Of a DNA stretch of 48,375 nt, positions 7,557 through 16,991 are shown in pieces. Location: the NCBI GenBank assembly GCA_001820785.1, contig MHQW01000032.1, forward strand, positions 1 through 48,375, given 5' to 3'. A program made the translations under genes and the position numbers. The notes under the pieces were generated by a model. The model was not told the origin of the DNA. It saw only the letters and a list, made by a program, of their open reading frames with translations, and made no database searches. Each line of letters starts with the position of its first letter. Position 1 is the first letter of the stretch. This DNA comes from Candidatus Sungbacteria bacterium RIFCSPLOWO2_02_FULL_51_17. GTDB lineage: Bacteria; Patescibacteriota; Minisyncoccia; Sungbacterales; GWA2-42-14.

Positions 7557-9776
7557 TCACTCTGTTACCTCGTTCATCGGCGTCTCTTCGGCGGCCGGTT
7601 TTTCTTTCTTCATCTTGTAGTCACAGTCCTTATTGTTACACTTGATGCCGTACTTGGTCTCAATCAGCGGGTTCTCGCATTTGGGGCACTTCTCGCCAAT
7701 GGGCTTTCCCCATGACGCGAAATTGCATGCGGGGTAGCGTGAACAGCCGAAAAATATTTTCCCGCGTCGCGTGCGTTTGACGACGACAAAGCCCTCAACG
7801 CACTTGGGGCACGCCATATCGGTTTTTTGGCCCGTGTTGGTGGCGACTTTTTGATGCAATGGTTTTGTTGATTTGCATTCGGGAAATCCTGTACAGGCGA
7901 GAAATTTTCCGAAGCGGCCGAATTTGACCGCCATGGGCTTTCCGCATTTTGGGCATATCTCGTCGGTGGTTTCTTTCGGCGCTTCTTTTTCTACCGCCTC
8001 AAACTTTTCTGCAAGATTTTTCGCGAACGGCGCATAAAACTCTCCAATGACATTCTGCCATTTCAGAGTGCCCTCTGCGATCTCATCCAATTCTTCTTCC
8101 ATGCGGGCGGTAAAAGCAATATCCACCACTCGCGGGAAGTGTTCTACCAGCATGTCATTTACGAGAAGGCCGATCTCCGTCGGTGTGAATCTTTTTTGTT
8201 CGTTTTTTATAATGTATCCGCGGTCCTGAATGGTGGACATGATAGGTGCGTATGTGGACGGGCGTCCGATGCCGAATTTTTCAAGGGATTTTACGAGAGA
8301 CGCCTCGGTATAGCGTGGGGGCGGTTCGGTGTAATGCTGAAGAGCTTTTATGTCCTCTGTTACAAGCGCATCGTCCTTGGAAAGTTCGGGAAGCAGGACA
8401 TCCTCAATGCGCATGTGGTAGATCTTGAGAAATCCATCAAATTTTACGGTCTGTCCGTGTGCGCGGAAGGTGTATTCTGATGTTGAGCGTGTCCCGTGTG
8501 CGGTAAGATCTACGGTCGTTCCGTCAAAAATGCCCGGCGGCATTTGCGAGCCGATAAAACGCCGCCATACCAGATCGTACAGTCGGAACTGGTTTTTATT
8601 AAGAAATGCCTTCACCGACTCCGGGTCGCGCGCAGGATCAGACGGGCGGATCGCCTCATGCGCCTCTTGTGCGCCCTTTGATTTTGTCTTGAAGCGGCGT
8701 GCCTGCGGCAAGGAATAGGAAGAGCCGAGGCGGGAATCAAGATAGGCCTTGGCGCCCTGGAGCGATTCTTCGGAAAGATTCACCGAGTCGGTTCTCATGT
8801 AGGTGATAAGACCCACCGGACCCTCGCCAAGTTCAATGCCTTCGTACAATTGCTGGGCGATAAGCATTGTCTGCTTTGCGGAAAACCGAAGGCGTTTCCA
8901 TGCCTCTTGTTGGAGTGTTGATGTGGTGAACGGAGGAAGGGGATTTTTGGTCACAGAACGCTTTTCAATGTGAGCGATAACAAAGGGAGCTCCGGCAAGA
9001 TCTTCAAGTGCCCGGTCCGAATCCTCCTTTTTGGTCATGGAGAATTTTTCAAGTACTAGGTCGTCTATTTTTACCAGCTGTGCCGGAAACGACATGTCGC
9101 TGTTGTTTTTTTTGAACACGCCTTCCAGTGTCCAGTACTCTTCCGGTTTGAACGCTTGGATCTCCCGCTCGCGTTCAACGATGAGGCGCACGGCGACCGA
9201 CTGCACGCGTCCTGCGGAAAGGCCACGGGTGACTTTTTTCCAGAGGAATGGAGAAAGTTTGTAGCCGACAAGCCGGTCAAGAATGCGCCGCGCCTGCTGG
9301 GCGTTCACCAGTTTTTCATCAATAGTGCGTGGATGCAGAAGCGCGTCTTCTATCGCTTTTTTGGTGATCTCATGAAAGACGATGCGCTCGGTTTTCAGTT
9401 CCGGGGGCGGCACGGGGGCGGGTTCGGGAGGGGCATCACCTGCCGGTTTTTTCTTCCGAGATTTTTTGGGTTCGGTAGGTTTTAGCGCCTGCTGAAGATG
9501 CCAGGCGATTGCCTCGCCTTCGCGGTCCTCATCGGTTGCCAGGATTATGCGATCGGCCTTTTTCGCCTCTTCTTTAAGCTTTTTAACCTGTTTTTGGGCC
9601 TTGCGGGGAATGACATATTTCGGTTCAAACTGATGGTCTACGTCAACGCCAAGTTCGTATGTCGGAAGATCCCGTATATGGCCGAAAGAGGATTCAATGA
9701 CAAAATCACCGCCGAGAAATCTGGCGATTGTTTTTGCTTTTGTCGGCGATTCTACGATGACCAAGCTTTTTCCCAT
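7557..9776 (-). CDS. topA: DNA topoisomerase I
   Basis: Type IA topoisomerase that relaxes negative supercoils. It begins KSLVIVESPTKAKTI (Toprim), with ILATDEDREGEAIAWH carrying the acidic metal-binding residues. The active-site tyrosine is in GLITYMRTDS. The C-terminus has zinc-ribbon repeats: CPKCGKPMAVKFGRFGKF to CTGFPEC, CPKCVEGFV to CSRYPAC, and CPKC to CNNKDC, so about three four-Cys modules. A proline-rich insert (EPAPVPPPE) follows the Toprim part at about residue 120. Length, 739 residues, is normal for a form with short zinc tails. The start at 9776 gives the standard N-terminus. Its promoter lies in the 3' end of dprA, 57 bases away on the same strand. Confidence 0.96.
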   Translation of the reverse strand: MGKSLVIVESPTKAKTIARFLGGDFVIESSFGHIRDLPTYELGVDVDHQFEPKYVIPRKAQKQVKKLKEEAKKADRIILATDEDREGEAIAWHLQQALKPTEPKKSRKKKPAGDAPPEPAPVPPPELKTERIVFHEITKKAIEDALLHPRTIDEKLVNAQQARRILDRLVGYKLSPFLWKKVTRGLSAGRVQSVAVRLIVEREREIQAFKPEEYWTLEGVFKKNNSDMSFPAQLVKIDDLVLEKFSMTKKEDSDRALEDLAGAPFVIAHIEKRSVTKNPLPPFTTSTLQQEAWKRLRFSAKQTMLIAQQLYEGIELGEGPVGLITYMRTDSVNLSEESLQGAKAYLDSRLGSSYSLPQARRFKTKSKGAQEAHEAIRPSDPARDPESVKAFLNKNQFRLYDLVWRRFIGSQMPPGIFDGTTVDLTAHGTRSTSEYTFRAHGQTVKFDGFLKIYHMRIEDVLLPELSKDDALVTEDIKALQHYTEPPPRYTEASLVKSLEKFGIGRPSTYAPIMSTIQDRGYIIKNEQKRFTPTEIGLLVNDMLVEHFPRVVDIAFTARMEEELDEIAEGTLKWQNVIGEFYAPFAKNLAEKFEAVEKEAPKETTDEICPKCGKPMAVKFGRFGKFLACTGFPECKSTKPLHQKVATNTGQKTDMACPKCVEGFVVVKRTRRGKIFFGCSRYPACNFASWGKPIGEKCPKCENPLIETKYGIKCNNKDCDYKMKKEKPAAEETPMNEVTE

Positions 9777-9832
9777 ATGTGTAACAGTGTTGTGTGTCCG
9801 CAGTATTCTGCGTTTTTTATTTATTGCTTTAT

Positions 9833-9862
9833 ATTATACCTGTCCCCATGCGCCATTGCCAA
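9833..9862 (-). promoter_or_regulatory. topA promoter inside the 3' end of dprA
   Basis: Reverse strand: TTGGCA (9857-9862), 18 bases, TATAAT (9833-9838). The leader of about 50 bases contains a small hairpin CGCAG/CTGCG near 9800-9814. This allows topA to be expressed separately from dprA. Confidence 0.6.
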
Positions 9863-10700
9863 AGTTTTTTATAACGCCTTTTAATTCTAACATAGAAACG
9901 GCAGAAAGAATATCTTCCGTGGAAATATCCGTCGCATGCTTTAGCTCGTCTATTGTTTGGGGTTCGCGCGAGATGACATCAATAACGCGCCGCTCTATAT
10001 CGGAAAGTGACACGGCTCGTGTTCCGGTCTCTTCGGTCGTGATACCAAGTTCTTCAAGAATATCGTTTGATGAGAGCACGAGCTTGGCTCCTTTTTGTAT
10101 AAGCATGTTTGGTCCGGCAGAGTGCGGAGAAAATATGGATCCTGGCAGGGCAAAGACCTCGCGGTTTTCTTCAAGAGCGAGCCGCGCCGTAATGAGGGCG
10201 CCCGAGCGCTCCTTTGCCTCAATGATGACCACTCCCCGCGAGAGTCCGGCGACGATGCGGTTTCGCGCCGGGAAGTGATGTTTTCGCGCCGGCGTGCCGT
10301 CAGGATATTCGGAGATCACTGCGCCTCCAGCCGCAACCATCTTCTCGGCAAGCGCGATATTTTGCGAGGGGAAAAAAGAATGCCGGTCTATGCCCGAGCC
10401 GATCACTCCGATCGTGGCAAGGCCCGCCGCAAGAGCGGCTCGGTGGGCAACCGCATCAATGCCCGTTGCAAGGCCGCTTACGATCGTGATCGCAGGAGCG
10501 GCGCGGGCAATGTCGCGGATGAGTTTTTCAGTCGCTTCAATGCCATAGCGCGTGGGAAGCCGCGTACCCACGACCCCAAGGCAGAGTGTTGCCGGTTGAA
10601 TAACGCCTCTTACATATAGTAAAGCCGGGGGATCGTGTATTTCGCGAAGAATGGCCGGATACTGCTCGCTAGCCAGCCCGATTGTGGTGTCAGTAGACAT
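9834..10700 (-). CDS. dprA: DNA-processing protein DprA
   Basis: DprA/Smf protein, which loads RecA on incoming single-stranded DNA during natural transformation. A Rossmann-like core carries CLGVVGTRLPTRYG, IVSGLATGIDAVAH (the family SGxAxGID signature), GVIGSGIDRHSFFP, ISEYPDGT, HHFPARNRIVAGLS, GALITARLALEENREVFALP and a final GPNMLIQKGAKL block. A C-terminal winged-helix domain (about residues 225-288) is intact. At 288 residues it lacks the N-terminal SAM-like domain of longer DprAs. It is consistent with competence in these small bacteria. The ATG at 10700 follows the -10 box by 8 bases, so the transcript is likely leaderless. Confidence 0.94.
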   Translation of the reverse strand: MSTDTTIGLASEQYPAILREIHDPPALLYVRGVIQPATLCLGVVGTRLPTRYGIEATEKLIRDIARAAPAITIVSGLATGIDAVAHRAALAAGLATIGVIGSGIDRHSFFPSQNIALAEKMVAAGGAVISEYPDGTPARKHHFPARNRIVAGLSRGVVIIEAKERSGALITARLALEENREVFALPGSIFSPHSAGPNMLIQKGAKLVLSSNDILEELGITTEETGTRAVSLSDIERRVIDVISREPQTIDELKHATDISTEDILSAVSMLELKGVIKNFGNGAWGQV

Positions 10701-10708
10701 TAAACGTG

Positions 10709-10737
10709 AATATAAACATATTTCGGGAAAAACGCAA
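10709..10737 (-). promoter_or_regulatory. Promoter of dprA, leaderless arrangement
   Basis: Reverse strand: TTGCGT (10732-10737), 17 bases, TATATT (10709-10714), then 8 bases to the ATG at 10700. No room exists for a ribosome-binding site in the transcript. Confidence 0.55.
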
Positions 10738-10890
10738 CCGCCCGTGGCAAAAGGATGTGGTGTATGGACTTTTTTATTTGGTGAACACTGTGTGGTGTGA
10801 GGTTTTTGGCCAGCAGAGAGCGTCTTGCGGTTCTACAGATTTCGTGGTACTAAAATGGTACGACCTTTTACATGTCTGATAGGAGTTTTT

Positions 10891-12135
10891 GTGGCCATTC
10901 ATAAGGATCTTGCCCGATACATGAGCTTGGAGCGCGATCCTACGCTCCATGAGCGACACCGAAATCTTATCGCCGCCGCAAACCGTTTATTGAACGGTGG
11001 GTGCTATGAAGATGGAACGCCGGATCCCACAAGGCCGGGTATGCGCTCGGTGGTGGTGGGGCCGTCTTTGGAACGTGTTCCGCTGGCGCTGGTCATAGGG
11101 CTTTTTGCCCGCGGCGATTCGGGTCCGGGATTTATTGCAAAGGTGCGAAAGCAGGTTCGGGGAGAAGTGGTAGAAGAGGTTGTGCCGAGAGCGCCATCAA
11201 GCGTGTGCGGTCACGTGCTTATTGAGGGCCTCCCCGGCGGCGGGAAGACACTTCTTGCGAAAACCGGAGCGGCCTTAAGCGATCTTGCGTTCGGACGAAA
11301 GCAGATGACGCCGGACGCAACGCCGCGCGACCTCGGCGCCCGCAGAGTGCAGGAGGGAAACGAAGTTCACACCTACTTTGGCGTGGTGATGCTCAATAAT
11401 ATCGTTCTTGCAGACGAGATCAACCGCGCAACGCCGAAGACCCAGTCGGCTCTTCTTGAGGCGATGAGCGAGGGGCAGGTTACCTATGAGGAGGGCGGCA
11501 ATCTGATCACCCGGTATCTTAAAGAGCCGTTCATCGTGCTTGCGACCCAGAATCCCATTGAGCAGGGCGAGGGAACGTATAATTTGCCCGCCGCTCAGCT
11601 TGATCGATTCATGTTCCGCATTCTGTTGGATCTTCCGGACGAGGAGACGATAGATGCCGTTCTTGATCTTGATCATAGCAACATGGTCGTGCGTCCCCTT
11701 ACAACGGGAGCGGCGATCCTTGATGCGCGCGATTTCATCGCGACCGAGGTAGAGACCCCGCCGCGGATAAAGCAGTACATCAAGCGGCTCATTATGGCCT
11801 GCTACGATCCGCTTCAGTACCGCGAGATCTTCCCGGATATTCGGGCGGAACTGGAGGGCACGAATTTGGTGGTTCTCCCGCCGAACTCCCGCGCGGCACT
11901 TCATTTGAGAAATTGCTCGCAGGCCATTGCCGCCGTTGACGGGTGCCGCGTCGTTGATCCGTATCACGTAAAGAAGCGTTTTTTTGAGGTCGTGAATCAC
12001 CGCTTCATTTTGAACAAGAATCTGCGCCAGCGGTATAACGATCTCGGCGGGGTTCAGGAATTCATCCGGGTCCTTATCAAGGGCGATCCAAAGACGGGAC
12101 GCAAGGGGATCCTTGACGTGGTTCCCGTTGATTGA
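10891..12135 (+). CDS. MoxR-family AAA+ ATPase
   Basis: MoxR ATPase of 414 residues, a hexameric chaperone-like enzyme that typically works with VWA-domain partners to insert cofactors or remodel envelope complexes. Walker A is GLPGGGKT (about residues 113-120) and Walker B is IVLADEINRA (about 171-180). The ATQNPIEQGEGTYNLPAAQL and DRFMFRILLD blocks (sensor/arginine-finger region of MoxR) and a C-terminal lid follow. An N-terminal extension of about 90 residues before Walker A includes an insertion (KVRKQVRGEVVEEVVPR) not typical of short MoxRs. The GTG at 10891 was chosen because AGGAG lies five bases upstream; an in-frame ATG at 10825 has no such site. The DUF58 gene follows after 8 bases. 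Confidence 0.9.
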   Translation: MAIHKDLARYMSLERDPTLHERHRNLIAAANRLLNGGCYEDGTPDPTRPGMRSVVVGPSLERVPLALVIGLFARGDSGPGFIAKVRKQVRGEVVEEVVPRAPSSVCGHVLIEGLPGGGKTLLAKTGAALSDLAFGRKQMTPDATPRDLGARRVQEGNEVHTYFGVVMLNNIVLADEINRATPKTQSALLEAMSEGQVTYEEGGNLITRYLKEPFIVLATQNPIEQGEGTYNLPAAQLDRFMFRILLDLPDEETIDAVLDLDHSNMVVRPLTTGAAILDARDFIATEVETPPRIKQYIKRLIMACYDPLQYREIFPDIRAELEGTNLVVLPPNSRAALHLRNCSQAIAAVDGCRVVDPYHVKKRFFEVVNHRFILNKNLRQRYNDLGGVQEFIRVLIKGDPKTGRKGILDVVPVD

Positions 12136-12143
12136 GGTGTCCT

Positions 12144-13079
12144 ATGACCAAAAAGGAGCTTGCAAGGTTCCTTCAGAAATTTGCGCTTCCGGAGCCGGAG
12201 TTTCATGTCTGGACGCTGACATTCGGGGAGCATCGTTCCCGTCTCATCGGCGAGGGCATAGAGTTCAAGGAGTTCACGGAGTACGAGCCGGGTGAGGATG
12301 TTACCGACATTGATCCGGAGGTTACTCTTCGGGAGGGCAAGCCAATGGTTCGGAAAAACCTTACCGAAGAAAAAATGCGCCACGCGATCTTATTTGATGA
12401 TTCGCCATCGCTTCGCTATTACGGGATGCGCGAGACCGCCATTGTTGCTCTCGGGTGCTACCTTCTGTCATCTACCGCGCTGAAAGATCCCGTCCGTGTC
12501 GTGGCGCTGAACGGGGGCGCTTCTCCGTTCGTCTCGCCCCTTGTCTATGGCGCAGACGATGTTGCCGCCGTTCTTTATGAAGTGTGGGATATGCCGCAAC
12601 GGACACCCGTTGCGCCGACCACGCTTGAGGCGTGCTCAAATGATGCGGCGCACGTGTTGTCGCTTGATAATACACGGCTTCTCTTTATCTCCGATTTTCT
12701 TTTTGCCGACACGAAACCTGTTTACGATCATGCAACACAAACAGTGGTCCTTGACGGCCGTGACATTTTGCGCCGCGCGGTGGGCGGTACGTATGCGGGC
12801 GGCACGTCTTCCATGGAGCTCGCGTTTCTTGGCGTCTCTCCCCAATGGGAGACGTTTCGCGACCAGGTCGGTTTCTACTACGTTGTGGACGCCGAGAATG
12901 GCTCAACCTCTCTTGAGCACTTCACGAAGCGGTCCGCAAGAAAGTTCATAGAGCGTCAACTGGCTGGCGAACGCGCATGGGTGGATGCGGCACGTTCCCT
13001 TGGGGCGCCCATGGGGTGGGTGCGCACAGGAGATCCAGCGCAGATCGTACAGCAGTTGGAACGTTCTTTCGGAGGATAA
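12144..13079 (+). CDS. DUF58-family protein, MoxR partner
   Basis: DUF58 proteins contain a VWA-like fold and are almost always encoded beside MoxR. The N-terminal half carries the family signature: GEGIEFKEFTEYEPGEDVTD followed by IDPEVTLREGKPMVRKNL, then a MIDAS-like LFDDSPSLRYYG. The DDSPS keeps the D-x-S-x-S pattern in the form D-S-P-S only partly, so metal binding is uncertain. The C-terminal half resembles a VWA strand/helix series (TRLLFISDFLFAD). No membrane segment is present; it is likely cytoplasmic. The ATG at 12144 follows GAGG. The unit ends in a strong terminator at 13084, so MoxR and DUF58 form a two-gene operon upstream of the membrane components. Confidence 0.8.
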   Translation: MTKKELARFLQKFALPEPEFHVWTLTFGEHRSRLIGEGIEFKEFTEYEPGEDVTDIDPEVTLREGKPMVRKNLTEEKMRHAILFDDSPSLRYYGMRETAIVALGCYLLSSTALKDPVRVVALNGGASPFVSPLVYGADDVAAVLYEVWDMPQRTPVAPTTLEACSNDAAHVLSLDNTRLLFISDFLFADTKPVYDHATQTVVLDGRDILRRAVGGTYAGGTSSMELAFLGVSPQWETFRDQVGFYYVVDAENGSTSLEHFTKRSARKFIERQLAGERAWVDAARSLGAPMGWVRTGDPAQIVQQLERSFGG

Positions 13080-13083
13080 GCGG

Positions 13084-13110
13084 AAAACCCGGTATTGCCC
13101 GGGTTTTTAA
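13084..13110 (+). terminator. Terminator of the moxR-DUF58 operon
   Basis: AAACCCGG (13085-13092) pairs with CCGGGTTT (13099-13106), with a T-run continuing. Confidence 0.85.
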
Positions 13111-13130
13111 TTATGTGCTCGGCGAATAAC

Positions 13131-13158
13131 TTGACAAAAGCAGTAATTACTATACTAA
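13131..13158 (+). promoter_or_regulatory. Promoter of the BatD-like/VWA operon
   Basis: TTGACA (13131-13136), 16 bases, TACTAA (13153-13158), about 50 bases before the ATG at 13212, which has GGGAG upstream. Confidence 0.6.
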
Positions 13159-13211
13159 TAAGGTATTGCACTTTGACATGTGTTGTATCGTAACAAGAAG
13201 GGAGATGGCAG

Positions 13212-14927
13212 ATGAACATTCCACAGGCGCTTTTTGCTGCTCTTTTTTCCGTGCTGATCTTGGTATCGGCGGAAGTTCAAGCAATGGATGTGCCCGCCGA
13301 GGCCCCTCCTGGGGCGCCTACGCCAAGCGGGCTGTATACTCCAGCTGACCTCTATGTTATTGACCGCGGCGAAAAGCGCACGGTACAGCTGTATCCCCGC
13401 GCTCTTGTGGTGCGGCCCTTTGTCTCCCCCGATACGGAGGCCGAAAAATTTGCGGCATTTCTTAAGGAGATGGGATTTACGCAAGGGAACGGCATCAGGG
13501 TAGAGCGCCTGTCGGCGATTCTTGGTACTCAAGAATCAAAGATGTCTATCGCCAAAAAGAACTATGTCGTGGTGTATTTTCCCAAGGCCGTGGATGTTTT
13601 TGCATTGATCACCAAGATGGCGAAGTCATCATCGGTGTGGGAAGCGCACCCGGTATTTGCGGTTGATGGCGATTACGTATTTCCTGCTGGCATCTGGGTG
13701 CGGACGAAGACCATCACTCCCGAAAGCAACACGTTTCTTCGCAAGCGCATTCAGTCGTTCGGATATGCGATACCGTGGGAAAAAAGGCCAGTCGGCTTGG
13801 ATAAGAACACGACTTACTATGTGCCGGTGAACGGCGTCTCACTGAATCTCTTCGCCATGTCTCGGCTTATTGCCGAAGACCTTGTCGTTGAACGCGCGAC
13901 TCCGGACTTTGTATCCATTCAACCGCTCGTACGGGTCACCCGCGAAGTATCGCGCGTGTCCGGAGTGATGCAGGACCGGTTTACATTCACCTACGCTATT
14001 CTCTATAATTCCAGGCGCGTTGCCGTTGACACGGAGAAGGTAAAGCAGTGGGATCCCGCTATGCTTATGCCGGAGGGCGTTCTTGATGGGACATTCAAGC
14101 TTGAACCGATCCGCGTCACAAATGAGCATGGCGTGGCCACGATAGCTATTTCCATACGGCTCTACCAGCCGGGTGATTTTGATCTTACGCCTCCGCCGGT
14201 GTTTTACTCCATCGTGGGCGCGGGTCAGGATACGCCTCCTCTGGAGGTGCGTCTTGGCAGAACGGGTTTTAAGGTTCTGGGACTTGTGCCGAGGACCGAT
14301 AAAGGTGAGCCGAAGCTTACCGACGTGTATGACATCAAGCGAATGCCGATGCCGGCGGTTGGGATGCCACCGGCTCCCGTGGCGGAAACATTTCCGAAGT
14401 CGGATTATCGCTACTGGACCGGACAGTTTGTGACCAATAATCCGGATCTTGTGCGGTATGCACGGACCGGGGGCGGCGCGCTTGCGATTTTCTCGGCGGC
14501 AGGATTACTCATCATTGGGGGTGTGTATGCCGGGTGCGTGTTTGTAAAGAGGAAGAAGGCGGCCGGACCACGGTTTGCGCATGCGTACGCCGCGCACCTG
14601 CGAACCTTGCAAGATGGAGCGCACGATGATGCCGCAAAGGTACTGACCATGCGGTATGCGCACATTGAACTTCGTCGCATTCTTGGATGTGATGAGGGCG
14701 CAAGCAGGCGCGAGATGCTTCCGCGCCTCTCTCCTCATATGAAGCCGGTCTGTGAAGCGGCGCTTGCCGCACTGGACAAGGCCGCCACAACGGAGCCCAT
14801 GACGGCAGATGCTCTCCGCGAAGTCCGTGCGCATCTTGCGATCGTTCGCAAGGCGCAGCGTGTGGATAGGATGCGAACATTCATGCGATATCCTCTCTCG
14901 GCCATACAGAGGAAGAAGGCGGGGTAA
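13212..14927 (+). CDS. BatD-like membrane protein of the MoxR/VWA cluster, 571 residues
   Basis: A Sec signal peptide (MNIPQALFAALFSVLILVSA, then EVQA) is followed by a large extracytoplasmic region of about 400 residues rich in beta strands. One membrane helix follows (about 423-446; ALAIFSAAGLLIIGGVYAGC), then a basic cytoplasmic tail of about 120 residues with helices (AAKVLTMRYAHIELRRILGC). This topology (large outside part, one helix, helical inside tail) and its place between DUF58 and VWA genes are those of BatD/oxygen-tolerance proteins, but I see no decisive sequence motif, so the name is by context. GGGAG precedes the ATG. The VWA gene starts 2 bases after its stop. Confidence 0.65.
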   Translation: MNIPQALFAALFSVLILVSAEVQAMDVPAEAPPGAPTPSGLYTPADLYVIDRGEKRTVQLYPRALVVRPFVSPDTEAEKFAAFLKEMGFTQGNGIRVERLSAILGTQESKMSIAKKNYVVVYFPKAVDVFALITKMAKSSSVWEAHPVFAVDGDYVFPAGIWVRTKTITPESNTFLRKRIQSFGYAIPWEKRPVGLDKNTTYYVPVNGVSLNLFAMSRLIAEDLVVERATPDFVSIQPLVRVTREVSRVSGVMQDRFTFTYAILYNSRRVAVDTEKVKQWDPAMLMPEGVLDGTFKLEPIRVTNEHGVATIAISIRLYQPGDFDLTPPPVFYSIVGAGQDTPPLEVRLGRTGFKVLGLVPRTDKGEPKLTDVYDIKRMPMPAVGMPPAPVAETFPKSDYRYWTGQFVTNNPDLVRYARTGGGALAIFSAAGLLIIGGVYAGCVFVKRKKAAGPRFAHAYAAHLRTLQDGAHDDAAKVLTMRYAHIELRRILGCDEGASRREMLPRLSPHMKPVCEAALAALDKAATTEPMTADALREVRAHLAIVRKAQRVDRMRTFMRYPLSAIQRKKAG

Positions 14928-14929
14928 GA

Positions 14930-16045
14930 ATGAAATTTGAACTCCCATGGGCGCTTGCCGCGATCCCTCTCCTGTTGTTGCTGCTTCTTTTTGCCCGACG
15001 GCTTACGGTTCCCGTGGGCTCTCGCTCGCTTTTTTTGCGGGAGCGCGTGTCGCTTGGTCGTAGCACTCTGCGCCGGTCTCTCTGGGCGTTACCGTATCTT
15101 CTGATGCTGTTCGGCGTAGTGTTCGGGATCATCGCGTTTGCGGGACCGGAACAGGAGGCGCGGCATCTTGTCGCGCACGAGATTGAAACGAAGACGGCTA
15201 TTCTCATTGATGACGTGTCCGGCAGTATGAATGGCCCCGGGCTCATTGCTCTTAAGGCGGCGAACCGGGCGTTCTATGAGGAGTTTTGCCGGCAGGAAGT
15301 TGGCAGTACCGTTCATACCTATGTTGGCCTCGTGGCATTTGATAGCGAGGCCTCGGTGCGTTCCATGCCTACGCGGGATTGCGCGGTGATCGCACGGCGC
15401 ATAGCGCTTCTTCGGCCGGGCGGCGGCACATCTATTGACCGCGGGTTGTGGGCGGGGTTGGCGCTCGCCATAGAGGCGCTTGATAAGGGGAAGATCGTCT
15501 CTGCGGGTGAGTTGCAAAGGGTGAAACTTTCGCTTAAGGAGCGCGAGGCCTATATACCATTGCGCGCCGCGGAGTTCTGCAAAAAGTACCCCGGGGTTTC
15601 CCTGGTGCTCTATACCGATGGGGACTTTCCTTCCTGGGCTGAGACCCGCCAAAAGGCGCTGGAGCAGACGAATCTTAGGAAGGGCGAGACCGCAAGCGAT
15701 CTTAACCCGTTCCACGTGATAGATGTCGCGCACGCATTATGCATTCGCACGTACTTCTATAGCGTGGGGCAGATTCCACAGGCCTATCATCATGCATTTA
15801 CCACGCCGCGCGGATTTGGAGAGGTGAGGAGCGTTGCCACGATGTCGCGCGAAAACCTCATGGAGCTCTATCGCACGGTCGCAACGCGCGAGAGGAGCAG
15901 GGTAGTCGTAGAGGAAGAACTCATCTACAATCCGCTCATGGATAGGTTCGTTGCATGGGCGCTCGCCTGTTTTCTCGCCGGCGCCATACTGGGATATGTG
16001 CCGATGTTTTCCCGACAGCACGCACGCACACCGGAAAGGAGGTGA
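14930..16045 (+). CDS. Membrane-anchored VWA-domain protein (BatA/BatB-like)
   Basis: A BatA-type protein of 371 residues. Two N-terminal membrane helices (LPWALAAIPLLLLLLLFARR and LWALPYLLMLFGVVFGIIAF) lead into a von Willebrand A domain. Its MIDAS is complete: D95-V-S97-G-S99 (IDDVSGSM), the Thr in GGGTSID (about 167) and the Asp in LYTDGDFP (about 230). A closing membrane helix (ALACFLAGAILGYVPMF) ends the protein. VWA domains of this type bind partner proteins through the metal and are acted on by MoxR. The TGA stop lies inside the Shine-Dalgarno of the next gene, so translation is coupled. Confidence 0.85.
   Translation: MKFELPWALAAIPLLLLLLLFARRLTVPVGSRSLFLRERVSLGRSTLRRSLWALPYLLMLFGVVFGIIAFAGPEQEARHLVAHEIETKTAILIDDVSGSMNGPGLIALKAANRAFYEEFCRQEVGSTVHTYVGLVAFDSEASVRSMPTRDCAVIARRIALLRPGGGTSIDRGLWAGLALAIEALDKGKIVSAGELQRVKLSLKEREAYIPLRAAEFCKKYPGVSLVLYTDGDFPSWAETRQKALEQTNLRKGETASDLNPFHVIDVAHALCIRTYFYSVGQIPQAYHHAFTTPRGFGEVRSVATMSRENLMELYRTVATRERSRVVVEEELIYNPLMDRFVAWALACFLAGAILGYVPMFSRQHARTPERR
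16037..16045 (+). promoter_or_regulatory. Full-length Shine-Dalgarno deciding the GTG start at 16051
   Basis: AGGAGGTGA at 16037-16045 is a complete anti-16S match with 8 bases between AGGAGG and GTG. Its last three bases are the stop of the upstream VWA gene. Confidence 0.8.
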
Positions 16046-16050
16046 ATGTA

Positions 16051-16851
16051 GTGAAAAAAATCCTGTGGACGCTTGTTATCGGGCTTGTGCTGGGTCTTCT
16101 CATGTATTGGGGAGCGCTTCTGCCCGAACGATGGCACGAGCAGGAGCGCGCCCGCCACGCAGGCGTTGTCGCTGCGTGGGAAGCGGATGTTGCTCGGCAC
16201 TCGGCTCTTCCCGGCGCCATGAAGCGGATAGACGCGCTGATAGACGGGAGGAAATATCAGGAAGCGGAGGTGGCCCTTGCAGAGCTTTTCAAAAGCGCAT
16301 CCGAGCCGCAACGCTCTATTGCGGCGGGGCGCCTTGCCGAAATCCAGTACCGGAAGTGCGAGAGGCATATTATTGCTTTTGATTACTTCTATGAGGTGAA
16401 GAATAGCGATGCCGCAGGCGCGGAGCGGGACGCGGCGGCCCGCGCGTGCGATGCGGCGAAAAAATTCTTGGGAGAGATGAAGGGCAAGGACGCCGAATTC
16501 TTCCGGCGCTATAATGAAGGCAATACCGCTCTTCGCAAAGCCATTACTGCGGCCTCTCAAGAAGCGCAGATGGAGGCGCTGGCAATCGTCATCAAGTCGT
16601 ATATCGCGGCTCTTGAGACATTTGATAAGGACCGCAGTTCCTGGGGGGATGCGGAGCGCATGCGCTTTGAGCACACCGCGATCAATCTTGAGCTGTTGTT
16701 CGCGCTTCAGAAAAACGCCGAAAGTGCCGCAAAGAATTCTTCCAACGGAAAGCAGAAACAACCGTTGAATCCCGATCAATTTGATCTGAAGCCGCGCGAT
16801 GACCCCGGAGGGGGCGCAACGGGCGGCTCAAGTTCCAGAAGCCGATTGTAG
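16051..16851 (+). CDS. Membrane-anchored helical protein of the VWA operon, 266 residues
   Basis: It starts at GTG with one N-terminal membrane helix (ILWTLVIGLVLGLLMYWGAL). A long helical region follows (about 35-235) with alanine-rich amphipathic repeats such as EAEVALAELFKSASEPQRSI and AGAERDAAARACDAAKKFLG. It ends in a low-complexity Gly/Ser tail. The helical hairpins resemble TPR-type repeats, and Bat operons often encode a TPR protein (BatC/BatE) in this position, but no canonical TPR signature is clear. It probably acts as an extracytoplasmic scaffold. A strong terminator follows. Confidence 0.7.
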   Translation: MKKILWTLVIGLVLGLLMYWGALLPERWHEQERARHAGVVAAWEADVARHSALPGAMKRIDALIDGRKYQEAEVALAELFKSASEPQRSIAAGRLAEIQYRKCERHIIAFDYFYEVKNSDAAGAERDAAARACDAAKKFLGEMKGKDAEFFRRYNEGNTALRKAITAASQEAQMEALAIVIKSYIAALETFDKDRSSWGDAERMRFEHTAINLELLFALQKNAESAAKNSSNGKQKQPLNPDQFDLKPRDDPGGGATGGSSSRSRL

Positions 16852-16856
16852 CATTG

Positions 16857-16882
16857 AACGGACGCATCACGCGTCCGTTTTT
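16857..16882 (+). terminator. Terminator of the 13212-16851 operon
   Basis: AACGGACGC (16857-16865), loop ATCAC, GCGTCCGTT (16871-16879), then Ts. Confidence 0.88.
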
Positions 16883-16991
16883 CATATGCCGGAAGGAATA
16901 TCCTATGCATGTGTTGGCATCCCCTGAAGTTTGACTTATCGGCAGATATATGTCACAAGTATTCTACTGAAGCGTATTGAGTGCGGTATAC